Source of the DNA: Astragalus membranaceus | Lineage: Eukaryota > Streptophyta > Magnoliopsida > Fabales > Fabaceae | Length of the DNA: 64,000 nt | Reading direction: 5' to 3' | Assembly: GCA_039519185.1 (NCBI GenBank) | Contig: CM076851.1 | Coordinates: forward strand, 56,140,227 to 56,204,226 | In this document: piece after piece, positions 32,590 through 45,606 of the stretch | Layout of the letters: every line of letters begins with the position of its first letter | Numbering within the stretch: position 1 is the stretch's first letter | Made by a program: the position numbers and the translations under genes | The notes under the pieces: generated by a model | Database searches by the model: none | What the model was told of the DNA's origin: nothing | What the model saw: the letters and a program-made list of their open reading frames with translations, nothing else

Positions 32590-35500
32590 TGTAGCGACCG
32601 AAAAATCCGGGCGAGGATTCCTCGAATGTTCAAACGATGAAGCCGCCACCAAAGTTTTAGTTTAAGGGCAAACATTGGAAAATCCCTTTTGGAATGGATA
32701 AGGGTCATTGAGACCAGGTTAGGGTTCGAGAGTCGGTTATGCGTGGGGAAGGTATTAGCACCCCACGACATCCTTCCTATGGAAGGTTACCTACTAACTA
32801 GTTGTAGGAAAGAATATTAATTTTGAAAATGTTTATTTTACCCTTTTTTATTTTGAAGAAAAAGAAGAAAATTGATATATTATTTAATAAAATGATTATT
32901 TAGGAAAAGACTGAAAAAGGTTTTTTATTAGTGCAATCGACAGAGGTCGGCCGCCCTCTGCTCCTACGTATCTCTTGGTAGAGAATCAAATCACACGTAG
33001 TTCTTGGTAGAAAAAGTTTGTTTGTTGGTGTATTTTATTTAGGGATTTTAGGACTCCTGAGTGATCAGTTCATTTGTCCTAAAATGATGACTAACCCGTC
33101 TGTACAGTCGGCATAGTCCCCTAGTTTGTGAAAATGGAGTTTTTTAAAGTTTGGAAGATAGTTTGATGTGTGGTGGTTTGATTTTATTTGAATAAGGGTT
33201 TTACGACTCTTGATCCGTACGGTTCATTCGTCCCAAAACGCTGACTAACCCGGCCGTACGGCCGACTTAATCCTCTATTTTGAAAATTTGATTTGTGGAA
33301 AGAAATGTGTTTGTGTTTATTTTAATTTAGAAATTTGTTTGTTTTAAATAGGGATTTTAGGCCATGATCCGTAACGGTTCATTAGTGACCTAAAAAGAAA
33401 ACTAACCCGACTGTACAGTCGACTTAGTCCCCTAATTATAATTTTTGAAAATGAAATATTCATCTATTTATTTTTATAGGTTTTTGTAAAAGAAATTAAA
33501 TAAAAACGAAAAGAGAGGGTGCAGTAGTAAAATGGGGTGCAGTTTGTAGAAGGGAGTTGTATTATTAAAAATGGGTGTGAAAAGCAGCAGCCCAGTTTGT
33601 AGACTGGTCCACGAATTCATGGGCCTTTCAGGGGGAGGCCTATACAGGAAAATGGGAGTGTAAGTAGTATTCTGAGTTAAAATGAAAAGACGAAAATATC
33701 CCTAGCTTTCCACACTATATAAGGCATTCTAAAAAAACCTAAACCTAATTTCCTCCTCAACCTCTCCCACGGCGCCGTCCAAGCCCAATCTCCTCTCAAC
33801 CCTAATTTCTTCATTATCCTCTCAGCCGCAACACATAAAATGGAGAGAGAGGGAGGGAGAGAGAAGCTAAATTTTAGGAGTGAGAGAGAAAGAGGGGAAA
33901 ACAGGGAGAGAGAGTTTGACGCGCAGAGAGAAAAGAGGGAGGAAGGAGACGGAGTTTGAAGCGCAGAGAGGGGAAAACGGGGGGAGAGAGAGGCGACGGT
34001 GATTGACACCAGAGCCACTGTATTCGCATCAAAGGGTTTGCGACGATACTGGTTTGTCCACGGCGGAGACGGTGGGTTGACTGTGTGACGGTTGTGTTGA
34101 GTGATTACGGTGGTGGTTGACGGCGAGATGTGGTGGTTGGTTTGACGATGGTTTGCGATGGTGAGGAGGAAGAGAGGAGAGAGAGCGCGATGCACGGTGA
34201 GGGAAAGGGAGACCGAAATCACGCAGGGAGAGAGACAGAGAGACGGTAGAGGTGGACGCAGCGTCGTGACGGCGGAGAGGGGAGGACAACAGTGTTTTGT
34301 TCGCGGTGGTTCACGGGGCTTCGCGACCGTCCACGAGGCGGTGATAGTGAGATTCGCGACGGTGACAGAGTTTGAAGGCACTGTTTTTGTTCTCAAAAGC
34401 CATGGGGCGACGGTAACGGTGGTGATTCACGGCCAACGACCACCGTCTACGGTGGTCGGAATCTGAAGGGTATATTTTACTATGTTTTTTTTTGCTTTTC
34501 ACGGTTCTAATCTCCTTCTTTTATTCCATTCTCTGATTTCTGATCTGTGGTTAACTGACTCTCTTGATACTTCATTTTTGAAAGACAGGCCTCTAAAGAA
34601 ACTAGTTTTTTTATCATCAGTACCTATTTTGAAACCCTAATTCGTATTTTTGAGATCTCTACAGAAATCTGTTTTCTATTCGTAATTTGTTCATAACCCG
34701 TCCCTAGTTAAATTATGCTCATGATGCTAAAATGTGTACAGACCTAGCAATTTTTAAGACTCTAAATCATCATTTGCCCGTTCTGTTTACCTTTCTTTTC
34801 AAAAGAACTCCTAATTCTATCTATTTACAGTAATGGACAGATTATGTGTTCAAAAAGAGATCCTATTTTTAACAATCTCAGGGTCTAAAAACAAAACTAA
34901 CAATCTAATTTTAGTTTACGGAAGTACCAACCTTTATTCCAGCTTTTGATATTCGCCTTTCGCTATTACCGATATTTTCTAATCGTTACTACTGCTTCTC
35001 GAACTACCCTTACTGCTTCTGTTTCTGGACCCTTTTTACTGTTTTGTGATTAGGGTTTCAGCGTGAAACCCTAATCTTTTGGTTCTGAATTTTCGTCTAA
35101 TTTTCTCTGAATTTTCGTATCTGATTTTGTGTTTTCTGTGAATTTTCCGTGTGCCTTTTCTCTGTGATTCAAGCTTGTTTTTATAGGCAATTTTTAGTTT
35201 AAGCAAATTGAATTCTTTTTTTGTCCTGATTTTGTTTCCTTTTTTGCAGGTTTTGGGCTCTTGGGCAACAAGAAACAGCCCATGGATCAGCCGCTGTTTT
35301 TGTTTTCTTTTTATCCTTTTTTGTAATTTTCGTTTTTTTGATTTTTTTGCATTTTTTATTATTTTGTATTTTTTTGGATTTTTGGATTATTGTAAATTAA
35401 ATATTATTTTTGTAATATATTTTTTTTATTTTTTGAATGTATTATCATTTTTATGGCTTTCGTGTTGAAGGACTAAATTGGGTCCAAAATATTAGACATA

Positions 35501-35789
35501 AGCCCACCAACAAGCTAGATGTAGGCCCAAATAGATAAATGGCCCAAAACATTAGACACAGACCCACTTATTAAAAAACTGGCCCAAAGATGTCAAGTAT
35601 GGGCCCAATGAGAGAACTACCAAAATCAGGCCCAAAATGCTGGACCTAGGCCCAATTGGACAAACTGGTCCAAATTAAGACAGTGTTCGCAATACCGTTT
35701 TCGTAATGATATTCCTTGAGACTTATGAAACGCGGACCAAGTAAAAAGACCATAATAGGAAAGAGAGTGGACAAAATTGGGGTATAACA
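32590..35789 (-). repeat. Left (3') LTR of element D (Ogre-type), 3200 bp
   Basis: On the minus strand it begins TGTTATACCCCAATTTTG, the characteristic Ogre LTR start, and ends CGGTCGCTACA. The first 2471 bp (plus strand) match 49509-51991. The LTR contains repeated 'gtacggc..gacttagtccc' blocks (33050-33430), a TATA-like 'ctatataagg' (33714-33723) and a purine/pyrimidine-biased region (33830-34000). Open frames on both strands around 33680-34500 are by-products of this bias. Confidence 0.85.
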
Positions 35790-36026
35790 GCTGGCCCTCT
35801 TTATTTATATTTTACTAGAAAAGGTGAATGGTTTTCAGATTTTCGTAGTAGAAATAAAAATAAAGATAGAATAGACTCTAATTTTGTCCGTTTAGGGGGA
35901 AGATGAGTTAGGGAAAAAAATGGGCGATTAACACTTGGCGTGTTAACCGAGAACAATAAAGAAATGATCACTGGGGATCTGGAGGAGCACTGGGGATCTA
36001 AAAGAGCATTTGGGCTCTAAGGGAGC
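35790..36026 (-). other. 3' untranslated region of element D next to its LTR
   Basis: Starts with a short polypurine-like motif on the minus strand ('aaagagggccagc'). It ends in tandem 15-25 bp units of the type 'ggagcactggggatcta', continued at 38793 onward beyond the solo LTR insertion. Confidence 0.55.
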
Positions 36027-36031
36027 ACTGG

Positions 36032-38787
36032 TGTAACAGCCCAAAATAATTAGTTAATTTATTTAATTAATTATCTAGGGTTGGTGTTTGAGAAAAATAA
36101 AATAAAATGATAGGAATAATTATTTAGGGATTTTATGTGATAGAATATTAGAAATAATTAGTTGTTAGTATATGTGGATAGGTGGTGGCGAATTAGAGGT
36201 GTTAGTGGAGGCCCATGATTAAGTCATAAACTAAGAAAGCCCATGATTGGTTAAGTGAGCCTATAAATAAGGAGTTTTTAAGTTAGGGTTTCATTAGTTG
36301 AGAAAATTAGATTTTGTGAGAGAGTGAGAGCTAAGGAGTGGCGGCGAAGGCAAGGAAAAAGAGAGGAATTTCGTGGCTTCCATAGAGAAAAAGAAAGAGA
36401 GGAGTTCGTGACCAAGAAAGAAAAGAGGAGAGAGAAGAAAAGCTAGGTTTTTCAAGGTTTCTAAGCCTAAGGATTCGAGTTCTTCAATAAGGTAAGGGGG
36501 CTCTCGTTCATAGTTAATAATTTATAAACCACGAAATCATGGGTACTAGGTGTTAGGAGTAGTTGTTTAAATTTCTATTGATGTTTATAATATCTATATG
36601 TGGCTGAAGTGTGATGGTTGTTTGTGTTGTTGAATTCACTGTTTTGAGATGTTCTGACATAGGTTTAGTATTTCAGTGACTGAGAACGTTTTACTAATTG
36701 AAAAATTATGTGGTTTGTCATTTCGAAAACCTGATTGAATGCTTGTTAATCTGGCGTTGATTTGGTTGCATTTGGAGTTGTAAAACTTGAGTTATAGGTG
36801 AAACAAGTTAGGTTAAAATTCTGGGAACGATGTGGGTAGAGGTTCAGTATTTCGGTAACTGGGAACGTTTTGTTGACTGAAGAATTTTGTGGTTTACTGT
36901 TCTGGAAAATAGACTTGATGCTTGTTAATTTGACACTGGTTTGGTTGCGTTTAGAGTTGTGTAGCTCGAGATATGAATTCCACAAGTTAGGGTAATATTC
37001 TGGAAGCATTCTGGAGACAGGTTCGGTTTTTTTAAAACTGGGAACTTTCTGTTCGTCAAAAAATTATGGGACTTTTTTTGTTAGAAAACAGACTTAATTT
37101 TGGTCACTTTGGCACTGGTTTGGTTAAATTTGGAGTAGTGTAGCTCGAGTTATGAGCGTCCCAAGTCAGGTCAAATTTCTGGACTTAAACTAGGTATAGG
37201 TTCAGTGTTTCAGGTCTTGTGTCTTCAATTGAACTCTGATTTGAACGATTCTTTTTCCATTAGAAACTATACTCAAATTGCTTTTGTTAAGGCTAAGGTT
37301 TTGTTCCATTTGGTCAAGTGTAAGTCAGTTTAGAGTGATTTGAAGTGGGAGGACAGAATCTGTCCAGCCTGGGAACCATTCGGGTTGTTTCTAAAAACTG
37401 TACTAACTGGCTCATTGTTTTGAAACTTTAAATATATGTTCAGAAACTACACATCTGTAGATTTCCAACGAGGGGTCTTTTGTAATTTTCCGATGTCGTT
37501 TACTATTTTAACTAATTCGCCGAATTCTGGCTGCCGTGTTCGCGTAGCCCAGGGTGTCGCTGTTGTTCCCAAATTTGTTTTCTAAATATCTTTTGACTCG
37601 GGTGTCCAAATTTTATGGTTCAAAATGCGTTTTGAAGCTTATTCAGGTGCCTACCTGGATATTCTAATTTTAGGCAAAAATAAATTATTTTTCAGAGGGT
37701 TCTGGGCAGATGTTGTCCGAGGTGTCTAAAATGTAGTTTTGCTTGCCTACTCTGTGTCGATGTCCTAAAAGGGTTTAATTGAATTGGTGTTTGTGTAAAT
37801 GGTGGGTCTGTTTGGTGAGTCTATTTGGTGAGTTTAATTGGTGAGTCAATATGGTGAGATTATTAATTATTTGGTGATGGTGAGTTGATTAATAGCATTG
37901 GGGAGTCTGTTAATTATTTGGTGATTATGCTTGTTGCTCGTTTGGTGTGTCATGGTGTGTTATGATGCATATTAATGGTGAATATATCTTGGTGATTGGT
38001 GAGTATATAAATTATTGGTGAGCAATATAAATACATCATTTGGTGTTTTGGTGTCATGGTGCGTAGTCATGGTGTCGCATATTCATATGCATTTCTGGTG
38101 AATAGGCCTCGGCCTCCTAAAATATTTTGGTGTTTGGTGAATGCCCTCAAGGCAATTTTGGTGAATGGATCCACATGCATATGCCCAGTGGAGTTTTGGG
38201 TTGCATTTCATACATTGCATACACGTCCTGTGTTTGATTTCGTTTTCTTGAACTAATGGTGTAACTGTATTCTGGGTGTAACTGTATTTGGTGTGACGGT
38301 ACTTGGTGTAACAGTATTCGGCGTAACTGGATTTGGGGTAACTGTATTATTGGTGTAGTAGATTGATGGTATCCCTGGTGTGCCTATTATACTGTGTTTC
38401 TTGTTTTATCTATTATTATCTATGTAGTGAGACTCACCCTACTGCGTCGTGTTGCCTCGTATGTCGGCAACCTGCAGGTGACGGTGACTGAAGGTGGCTA
38501 GAGATTCTTTTTCTAGTATGGTCGAGTCGGCTCTGATACGTAGCACTCGGGAGGGTTGTCCTTGTGTCTTTCCTTATGTGTTATGTATATGCCTTTCTAA
38601 GTTGTAAACCTTTTGAAGTTAAACCTTTTTATTTCCGCTGCATGTTTTTGAAAAGAAGTTAGTTATAATTAAAGTACTCTGTTTTGCGAAGTGGTTTTTC
38701 CGGTTCGAAAAATGTGACACTCTTTTGGCGCGAAAAACTCTGATATTTTTTTTAATAAACCGTTGGGTAGAAAAAAGGGGTGTTACA
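36032..38787 (+). repeat. Solo LTR G (2756 bp), chromovirus-like, TSD ACTGG
   Basis: Begins TGTAACAGCCCAAAATAATT and ends GGGGTGTTACA, flanked by ACTGG at 36027-36031 and 38788-38792. It is related to the LTRs of element F: both share 'gagttgtgtagctc', 'gagactcaccctactgc' and 'atgtcggcaac' near their 3' parts. It contains degenerate 'ttggtgagt' repeats at 37800-38380. The internal region was removed by recombination. Confidence 0.9.
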
Positions 38788-38792
38788 ACTGG

Positions 38793-40090
38793 GGCTCCAA
38801 GGGGTTGCCTAAACCCTGAAGGACCATTTGGGGTCCGAAGGTGCACTGGGGCTTTGAAGGACCACTGGGGGTCCAAAAGAGCACAAACTAGCAATGGTAC
38901 TAGTAAAATGGTATGCTCGGGGGTGGCCTTTTTCGAGCGGCCGGAGGGGCAAGATCAGGTCGTTGACCTAATTTGCTCACCTCCGAGGACGTCCGCCATG
39001 TCTTAGGCTGACACAGCTAGTCTGAAGGACCTGGGGTCGGGTGATCTGTCGCGCTCAGTGGCGACATAGTGATCTTGAAGGTAGAGTTTGAAGTCGTTGC
39101 TTTGACATACTCGGTCGAACTGAACTGATGGACCTGGGGTCGGATGATCCGTCAGTTGCTCGATAACGCGGCGTGCGATCTGGGGTGAATGACCATTGAT
39201 GGTCTAAAGGAGCGCTTGGGGCTCCGAAGGACCGCTGGGGGTCCGAGACTCTGAATTATGATATGAGACCAGTGCTTGGAGCACTGACTTTGAGGGAACA
39301 AACTATTGGGATTGACACATGGCGTACTTGCCTAGGACTTACCTAATGAATGCATTTACCTGAGAAGGGAAAAGCTATCTATATTTGGCATGTCTAAAAA
39401 TGCGATGAATGATGCATGCGTGCAATATGGGTATGTGAAATGGTAGGTGTCCGATGGAATGAATGAAACGTGGCAGATGATGTGAGTTGAAGTTGGTGGA
39501 ACATGCAGGTTGACAAACAATGTATGTGAATATGAATGTGATTGTGCTGGAATGCACGATTTTTCCTCTTTTTGCTTTTTTTTTTGGGGCTCTCTTTTTT
39601 GCTGGTCCTTCAACTCGCAGGACTTCCGGCATGGGGTTACAAGGCTATCAAGTGCATTCGTACTGCTAGGTCAATTGGGCATGACTGGGACTTATCATTT
39701 GAGATGATCACACATTTATTGCTCTATTCCTGCGGTTCCTTTCTTCCTTATAGGTATTTTAATGAAAGACTATATCTCTTCTGTGATTCTCGGAAATTTC
39801 GTAATGATTGTAATGCTTTTGATTATGTCACATGTTTCACAATCCAGTATCAATTATCACAAAACATCATTTCAAAGATAGACGGAAAAAAGAAAGGAAA
39901 GTGTTTGATATTGACATTGGAGGCCAAATGTGCAGAAGGCACACCGACTTAAGATTACGTCAAGAATTTCATTGAAAGAATAGGAAAGCTGAAATACTAA
40001 GCAGACTTCTCGGTAGTTAGTGTCCTTGAAGTAATGGTGCCGGCCACCCATGTCCACGACCTTGATCACTCATCATCCGACTTTTGGAAG
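38793..40090 (-). other. 3' untranslated region of element D with short tandem repeats
   Basis: 38793-39260 consists of variants of 'gaaggaccactgggggtcc' and 'gcgcttggggctcc', and of 'gacctggggtcgg' followed by 'tgatc'. The rest is non-coding. Open frames at 39356-39952 and 39872-40069 show no recognisable motif. Confidence 0.55.
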
Positions 40091-40960
40091 TGTTGATTGC
40101 CTCAATGTTTGTTTAGTCCAACTTCCTGACCCTAATTTTTGCCTGGATTGTCCCTTTTGGATTTTCAATCCACCGGGTCGCTCTAACTTTTGCCTAGGCC
40201 GCCCTTCCGGGTTTTCAACCTAGCGAGCTTATTTTTGCTTGGCTCATCCTTCTCATTTTTCTATACTCCCTTTTTTAGGCAGCGTTCACCGGGAGTGGGA
40301 GGTCTTCCCCGTCCATTTTTGTGAGAATTAAGGCTCTTCCAGAGAATGATTTCTTTACCACGTGAGGTCCTTTATAGTTCGAGGTCCATCTCCTGCAGGA
40401 ATCCTTTTGGGTATGACTTTCTTAGGCACCAAGTCTCCTTTTTTTCTTTTTCGATATGACATAAGACAACAGTTCTTTTGTTTGGTGAGGTTTAATGGAA
40501 GTACTGCTCCCATCGTACGGGGTTGCCCCTGTTGAAGTATGAATGAGATCTGATCTCCATGTAAGGTGAAGTGTCACTATCATCGCTGATATTCTTTGTT
40601 TGTCGTCGCAACTGCCCCATTTGTTTTTTTTTTGGGCGGTATGGGAAGGGATCATGATGCTCGACTTGGAGTCCTTACATGGCCCTTTCACCATTGTCCG
40701 TGATGATCTTTTTAGGAAAGCCGTAACGGCAGACCAAATTTCTCGACAATCACGAATTTGTTACACCAGTAGGCGTCTTATGTCAGACAAGGTGATGTAA
40801 GCGGACTTTCTTGATTTGATATCCTTTGGGTGTGATGTTAATTTTAACACCTTTTTATCTTCTTCTGTGCCTAAGTTAATCATTTCGTTTGATTCCACGC
40901 GAGGCTGGTTCACTTTATCCTTTTGTTCCATTATTCTCAATACCTCTAGAAGAGTTTCCT
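40090..40960 (-). pseudogene. Remnant of element D pol: RT start and integrase fragments
   Basis: Minus-strand fragments remain from right to left. About 40960-40800 resembles the linker preceding Ogre RT. 40760-40690 has integrase 'GFPKKIITDNGER' (second catalytic aspartate). 40540-40500 has 'IHTSTGATPYDG'. 40400-40270 has 'VVKKSFSGRALIL' and 'KMDGEDLPLPVN', the integrase C-terminus. The pieces are out of frame with each other, and the RT core and RNase H are missing. A large internal deletion therefore lies between the end of gag (about 41240) and this block. Confidence 0.7.
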
Positions 40961-41242
40961 AGTTATCTTCAACATCTTCCTTGGTTTGATTAATGGGGCG
41001 ATCAAAGTTATGACATGAGTTACCGACGTTGTTATTTTCAAGGACAAGTTACTTAGGTCTGCATGAGTAGAAATTGAAGAAGGATAAACGAAAAGGTAAA
41101 GCGAGCAAATGAGTAAAGAAGGAATTTATTGGAGAATTCAAAATGCTATTGTATTAATATTGATACCGGAAAGAAACATGTGTGCCCTTATTGAAATTTC
41201 CTAAGGCTTTGGGCGGAGCCATAGGATTTGCATTACGTAACA

Positions 41243-43062
41243 TTACTTTGAACCGAAAATCACAAGAAAATCAATAATCTTCCAATTCATAAGTGCTTCA
41301 GTTGCAGGACAAAGGTGCACAAGGTTGATGATGTTGTTTTTAGCCCCTTGATCGCCTTCAAAAGAATTGACGGATGACTTCTCATGCCCCTGGCAAAGGG
41401 TTAGCGCCTCCGTTAGGAGCATCCTCATTGAAGCTCAACCATTTGGATTCGATCAGATCCTGAATCACATGTTTCAGTGCCTTGCAGTTTTCTACTGAAT
41501 GCCCAATTGCGCCTGCGTGAAATTTGCAAGTGGCGTTCGGGTCATAGCCTCTCGGGAAAGGAGGTTCAATGGGCCTCATCGGGCGGGGGGAGATTGGGTT
41601 GTGACTAGTGAGGTGGTCGAACAGATATGAGTAGGATGCGGGAATTGGATCAAACTGTACATGTCTCCTTTCTGGGTAGTTTGGTGGTTTTTTTATGGCT
41701 TTTAGTGGTTTGGGTAGAGAAGTGCAGGGCTTGAGGATGGTTTTTGGAAGTGTATGAGGCTTTCAACGATCCTGTTATGGAATTGGTTTCCCCTTCATTA
41801 TTTCTAACAAATCCTGCGAAGGGCTTCTTTGGGTTATTGGTTTCGGCCGAACCGTAAGAAATTTTCCCGTTTCTCATTCCGTTTTCCAACCTTTCCCCTA
41901 TGGTGATCATGTCTGAGAAGTTAGAGGATACGCTCCCAATTAATCTGTCATAGAAGGGTGATTGCAACGTATCTATGATCATGGATACCATCTCTTTCTC
42001 TAGTAGAGGCGGTGCTACCTGCGTTGCCGATCCTCTCCAACGCTGGGCATACTCCTTGAATGATTCATTGTTTCTTTTCACCATATTCTGCAACTGTGCT
42101 CTATCAGGAGCTGTATCGATGTTGTATTTGTACTATTTTAAGAAAGCATCAGCCAAATCTTTCCAACGTCGAATGTGGGTGCGTTCCAACCGCATGTACC
42201 AGCTTGAGGCTGCCCCAGTCAAGCTGTCCTGAAAGTAATGGACGAGCAGTTTGTCGTCGTGTGTAAATGCGGCCATTCTTCTACAATACATAGTCAGATG
42301 GCTAGCGGGACAAGTTACCCCTCTGTATTTGTTAAAGTCGGGCACTTTGAACTTGGGTGGGATAATCACATTAGGGACGAGACACAAATCATATGCATCC
42401 TTTGCCCCAACGTTGAATCCTTTCACAACTTTTAAACGTTCCTTTAGCACTTGCAGTTTATCTCTTGATTGAGGATCCTCTGTAAGATGGTCATGAGGAA
42501 GCCCACTCATACTGTAGTACGGATGAATCATCGGAACCACAGCTGGGTTCGCATTTGGGATATGCGAATGAGAAGGGTGCCCAAAGTTGAGCATATGTGC
42601 TTGACGACTCGTCATCGGTGGCACGATGTAGCCCTTTGGAATGACCTGTGGTGCAGTCGCAGGACTTGAGAAGTGAACTCGCTGTATTTTTGCATTTGTA
42701 TTTTGAGCTGAAGGTCCAGTGACTCCTGAAGGTCCTTCCTCTTGATTAGCTTCCATGGTGGGAGGAGCGTAACCAGCTGGGAGATCGTAAGGGGGCCATT
42801 GGTAGCTCTGGATGTTCACTCCAGTAGTGTGTGGAGTCTTGGAGCTGGGAGGAGGAGGAAGGTTCGAAGCATTGTTCTCAGTATTCCCTGCCGAAGCACT
42901 TTCATCTGCATTTCTTCTCTCGAGGAGTTTCACGAATTCATACATTTGATCTTTCAGCGCCATCATCTCGGTCATTTGATCTTTCATTACCATCATCTCG
43001 CTCATTTGATCCTTCAGCTTTGCAATGTCTTCTCTCAGAGCCTGGTTATCCTCTTCGACCAT
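41243..43062 (-). pseudogene. Gag of element D (Ogre-type), broken
   Basis: 43062-42133 starts 'MVEEDNQALREDIAKLKDQM', a coiled coil with three tandem 'KDQM' heptads, then a proline-rich region. Next comes the capsid core ('VIIPPKFKVPDFNKYRG' and 'FQDSLTGAASSWYM'). After a stop the protein resumes at 42093 ('VKRNNESFKEYAQRWR'). 41579-41382 has 'CKFHAGAIGHSVENC', a zinc-knuckle-like motif, followed by 'LKHVIQDLIESKWLSF'; 41428-41243 is the next fragment. This order is that of Ogre gag. The start codon is plausible because it precedes a continuous 309-residue frame, but element C inserted only 40 bp upstream. Confidence 0.85.
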
Positions 43063-43107
43063 TTTTCTTGCTTGTGAACGAGTCCGGTAGCGATGTTGAT
43101 GAACCAG

Positions 43108-44405
43108 TGATAAGCTCCAATTTAGTGCATTTTTAGAGACACTTTTGAGTCATTTTTGGAGCAATTATTATTATCTAAATAAATAAGTGACTCAAATTGC
43201 TATTTATTTTGTAGGAAAGAAGATAAATAAAGAAGCTGTTTCAATGAGTTGTTTGAAGCAAAATTGGAGTGTCGTTAGCAAAAGAAGGTTGCATAGGCCT
43301 AGTCCATTTTAAATAAAGAATAAAAGCCCATAATTATTGAATGGAAGCAAATGAGCACTACCTTGGAGAAAAAGAAAGAAACTTAACCTAGGTGTAAAAG
43401 AGGAACAGTAGCCGTACAGAGGGTTAATTTTGATAATAAAAGGAATGCAAAGGAAACAGTAGGGGCGGAGGAAAGAATTGAATCAAAAGAAAACAGTAGC
43501 CGCGTGACACAAGAAAACAACGAGGAACAGAAGCCGCGGCACAACAGTACCGCCGGCAACGCATAGGAGAGGTTTTTGGGTACCCGTTCTTGACACCGTG
43601 AGAGAGCTCTGGAGCAGAAAAAGGAGACTAAATTTTCAGGATCAGAAATTTCTCTATTCCGGGTTATTTTTATCTCTGTAATTTATGACTCCTAATTTTA
43701 TTTTATTGTTCTCGAACACTATGGATAGCTAAATCCTCTTCTAGGGTCTTAGGTGGATCTTGCATGTTTAGAGACCTTTTTATGTTCTAATTTCTGGTTT
43801 GAATTCCTGTTTTTATTTTAATTAATATTGTCCTATTGTTTTTATCACATGATTAGGATTAGCTACCCTTTGCATGTTTATAATCAATTAGTTGATCAGC
43901 GACCGTACTGCAATTAGTTGGTGGACCTATAGGATAATTGGGGCTATAATTAGGGCATGACCAAACCATAATTTAGTCTTCCAATCATTCAACCTTTTTG
44001 CTCTTTATGCTTTTCCTAAATTTAAATTCTTGCATGACCAAACGAGGGTTAATTTAGGAAAAAGAATATTAATCGCGAATGACCAAACGGATTAATAGTT
44101 TTAGTAAAGGGATTGGTAATTAAGTAAAATGAGGGAATTCAGGTAGGATTAGACATAGGGGAAATCAAAGCTTGCAAGTGAAACCGTGATCCTAGGCCTC
44201 TCCTCATTTATTAAGTCTAATATTTTAATTATTGTTATTTATTTCTTTTTTATTTGTTCCATTACAATTCAAATATTCGTTCGTCTAAATAATAATAAAT
44301 TTTGATTAGTTTGGTACTTGTTAATTAATCCCTGTGGAGACGATAATCTTTTATACTACTTCTGCGAGAGAGTACACTTGCTCTAAGTGTGTTTTTAACG
44401 CAACA
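43108..44405 (+). repeat. 5' LTR of element C (1298 bp)
   Basis: Starts TGATAAGCTCCAATTTAG and ends TTTTAACGCAACA. Preceded by the target duplication ACCAG (43103-43107). It appears identical to the 3' LTR at 47232-48529 in every line compared by eye. Confidence 0.95.
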
Positions 44406-44410
44406 AGTTT

Positions 44411-44428
44411 TTGGCGCCGTTGCCGGGG
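44411..44428 (+). other. Primer-binding site of element C
   Basis: 'ttggcgccgttgccgggg', five bases after the LTR. It is the conserved Athila-type PBS and sets the plus-strand orientation. Confidence 0.85.
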
Positions 44429-44595
44429 ATTAATTTAGCAATATTAAACGAAAGAGATTTTTATTGCTTTAGACATTTTTTTTTTGCTTTAATTTTAAAT
44501 TTTTTTTTCTTTATCTTATCAAAAAAATTATATATATATAAAAAAAAAAGAAGTTACTAATACTTTCCGAAGAGACCACTGCAATTTACCTTGTT

Positions 44596-45606
44596 TTGCA
44601 GAGAAAAGTCAAAATCATGGTTAAAACTCTTGGAGACTACATTAGAGAGGCAGAGGCACAAAGAAATTTAGAGAAGTCATATTGGTATATGTCTCAATGC
44701 CAGATTCAAATTTCTCCTCCTCCTTATGAACCTTATTCAGACTATTGGGATGACTATGAGCCACCTCTTTATTCCTCCCACTGGGATAATTATGAGTCAC
44801 TACAAGTGCAAAGGCAAGAGGAGGAAAAGTCGGATGTCAATGAGGTCTTGGCCAAATTTATGCAGCAGACACTTGAAAATTTTGAAAGCCTGAATGGTCA
44901 AATCTCAAGTCTCATTGCTTTGTTATCTCAAGAGGCCCAAGAAACTCCTTCACAAACTAAGTCGACCCAAAATAAAGAAGCTGAGCAATACAAAAAAAGT
45001 ATTCCTACGAGAGATGAAGTTGTCTCCATGGAATATAATTTGGATGAAGAAGCTCTCAAGAAAGATGAGGAGACTCCTACTGAAGGGAGTCAAATCAAAA
45101 TAGTAGCTCCTACTGAAGGGAGTCATATTGAAACAAAAGATCCTATTAATGAGAGCGGTTGTGAGGAGAATGAGAAAGATCCATTGGTTCTGGATTTGGA
45201 GAAAGAGGAGAAAGCGCCCATTTTTGGGCAAATTGTTTTAACCATTGGTGATGCTGTGATAGAGGTTCACAGGGGAAAGGTAATTTTGAGGAGTGGTAAA
45301 GAAGATGATGTTATTAAAGCTTTAAATTCCAATGAAATTTTCTCTTCTTTAACTTCTCCTTATTTTGATAATGTGGTTGAAACTAACATTTTTAGTGAAT
45401 TAAAGATGCAGGACCTTTTGGAAAAAAATCTTATTTTGCAGGATCCTAGCATAATGGTGGATGGAGATAAAATAAAAATTTCACAATTCTTTGAAGTTCA
45501 TCCACCACGTGAAAAAAGAAAGAATAATGTGAACCACATTGTTAGAAAGCTAAGAAGGTGCACAGCATTAGATGTTAAATTTGCTCTCGGAGAGCCCCCA
45601 GATTGA
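44596..45606 (+). CDS. Gag-like protein of non-autonomous element C (336 aa)
   Basis: A single intact frame starting 40-some codons after the PBS. Residues 30-75 are rich in proline, tyrosine and tryptophan ('PPPYEPYSDYWDDYEPPLY'). Residues 85-115 look like a coiled coil ('LAKFMQQTLENFESL'). The middle is acidic with a duplicated 'APTEGSHIE'/'TPTEGSQIK' unit. The segment 'GKVILRSGKEDD' recalls the LRSGK motif at the gag-protease junction of Athila elements. No capsid core, zinc knuckle, protease, RT or integrase is present. After the stop, 'QAHDVKQALRRWQP' is still readable in another frame and resembles Athila pol C-termini. An alternative internal start (residue 8, MVKTLGDY) has similar merit. 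Intactness in a young element suggests the protein may be made; its function is unknown. Confidence 0.75.
   Translation: MQRKVKIMVKTLGDYIREAEAQRNLEKSYWYMSQCQIQISPPPYEPYSDYWDDYEPPLYSSHWDNYESLQVQRQEEEKSDVNEVLAKFMQQTLENFESLNGQISSLIALLSQEAQETPSQTKSTQNKEAEQYKKSIPTRDEVVSMEYNLDEEALKKDEETPTEGSQIKIVAPTEGSHIETKDPINESGCEENEKDPLVLDLEKEEKAPIFGQIVLTIGDAVIEVHRGKVILRSGKEDDVIKALNSNEIFSSLTSPYFDNVVETNIFSELKMQDLLEKNLILQDPSIMVDGDKIKISQFFEVHPPREKRKNNVNHIVRKLRRCTALDVKFALGEPPD

Noticed and set aside
33677..34500. Long open frames on both strands (up to 239 codons), repeated near 50734-51394
   Set aside because: They lie inside the Ogre LTR, in a purine-biased region, appear on both strands at once and have low-complexity serine/proline or arginine content. 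Their repetition reflects the two LTRs.
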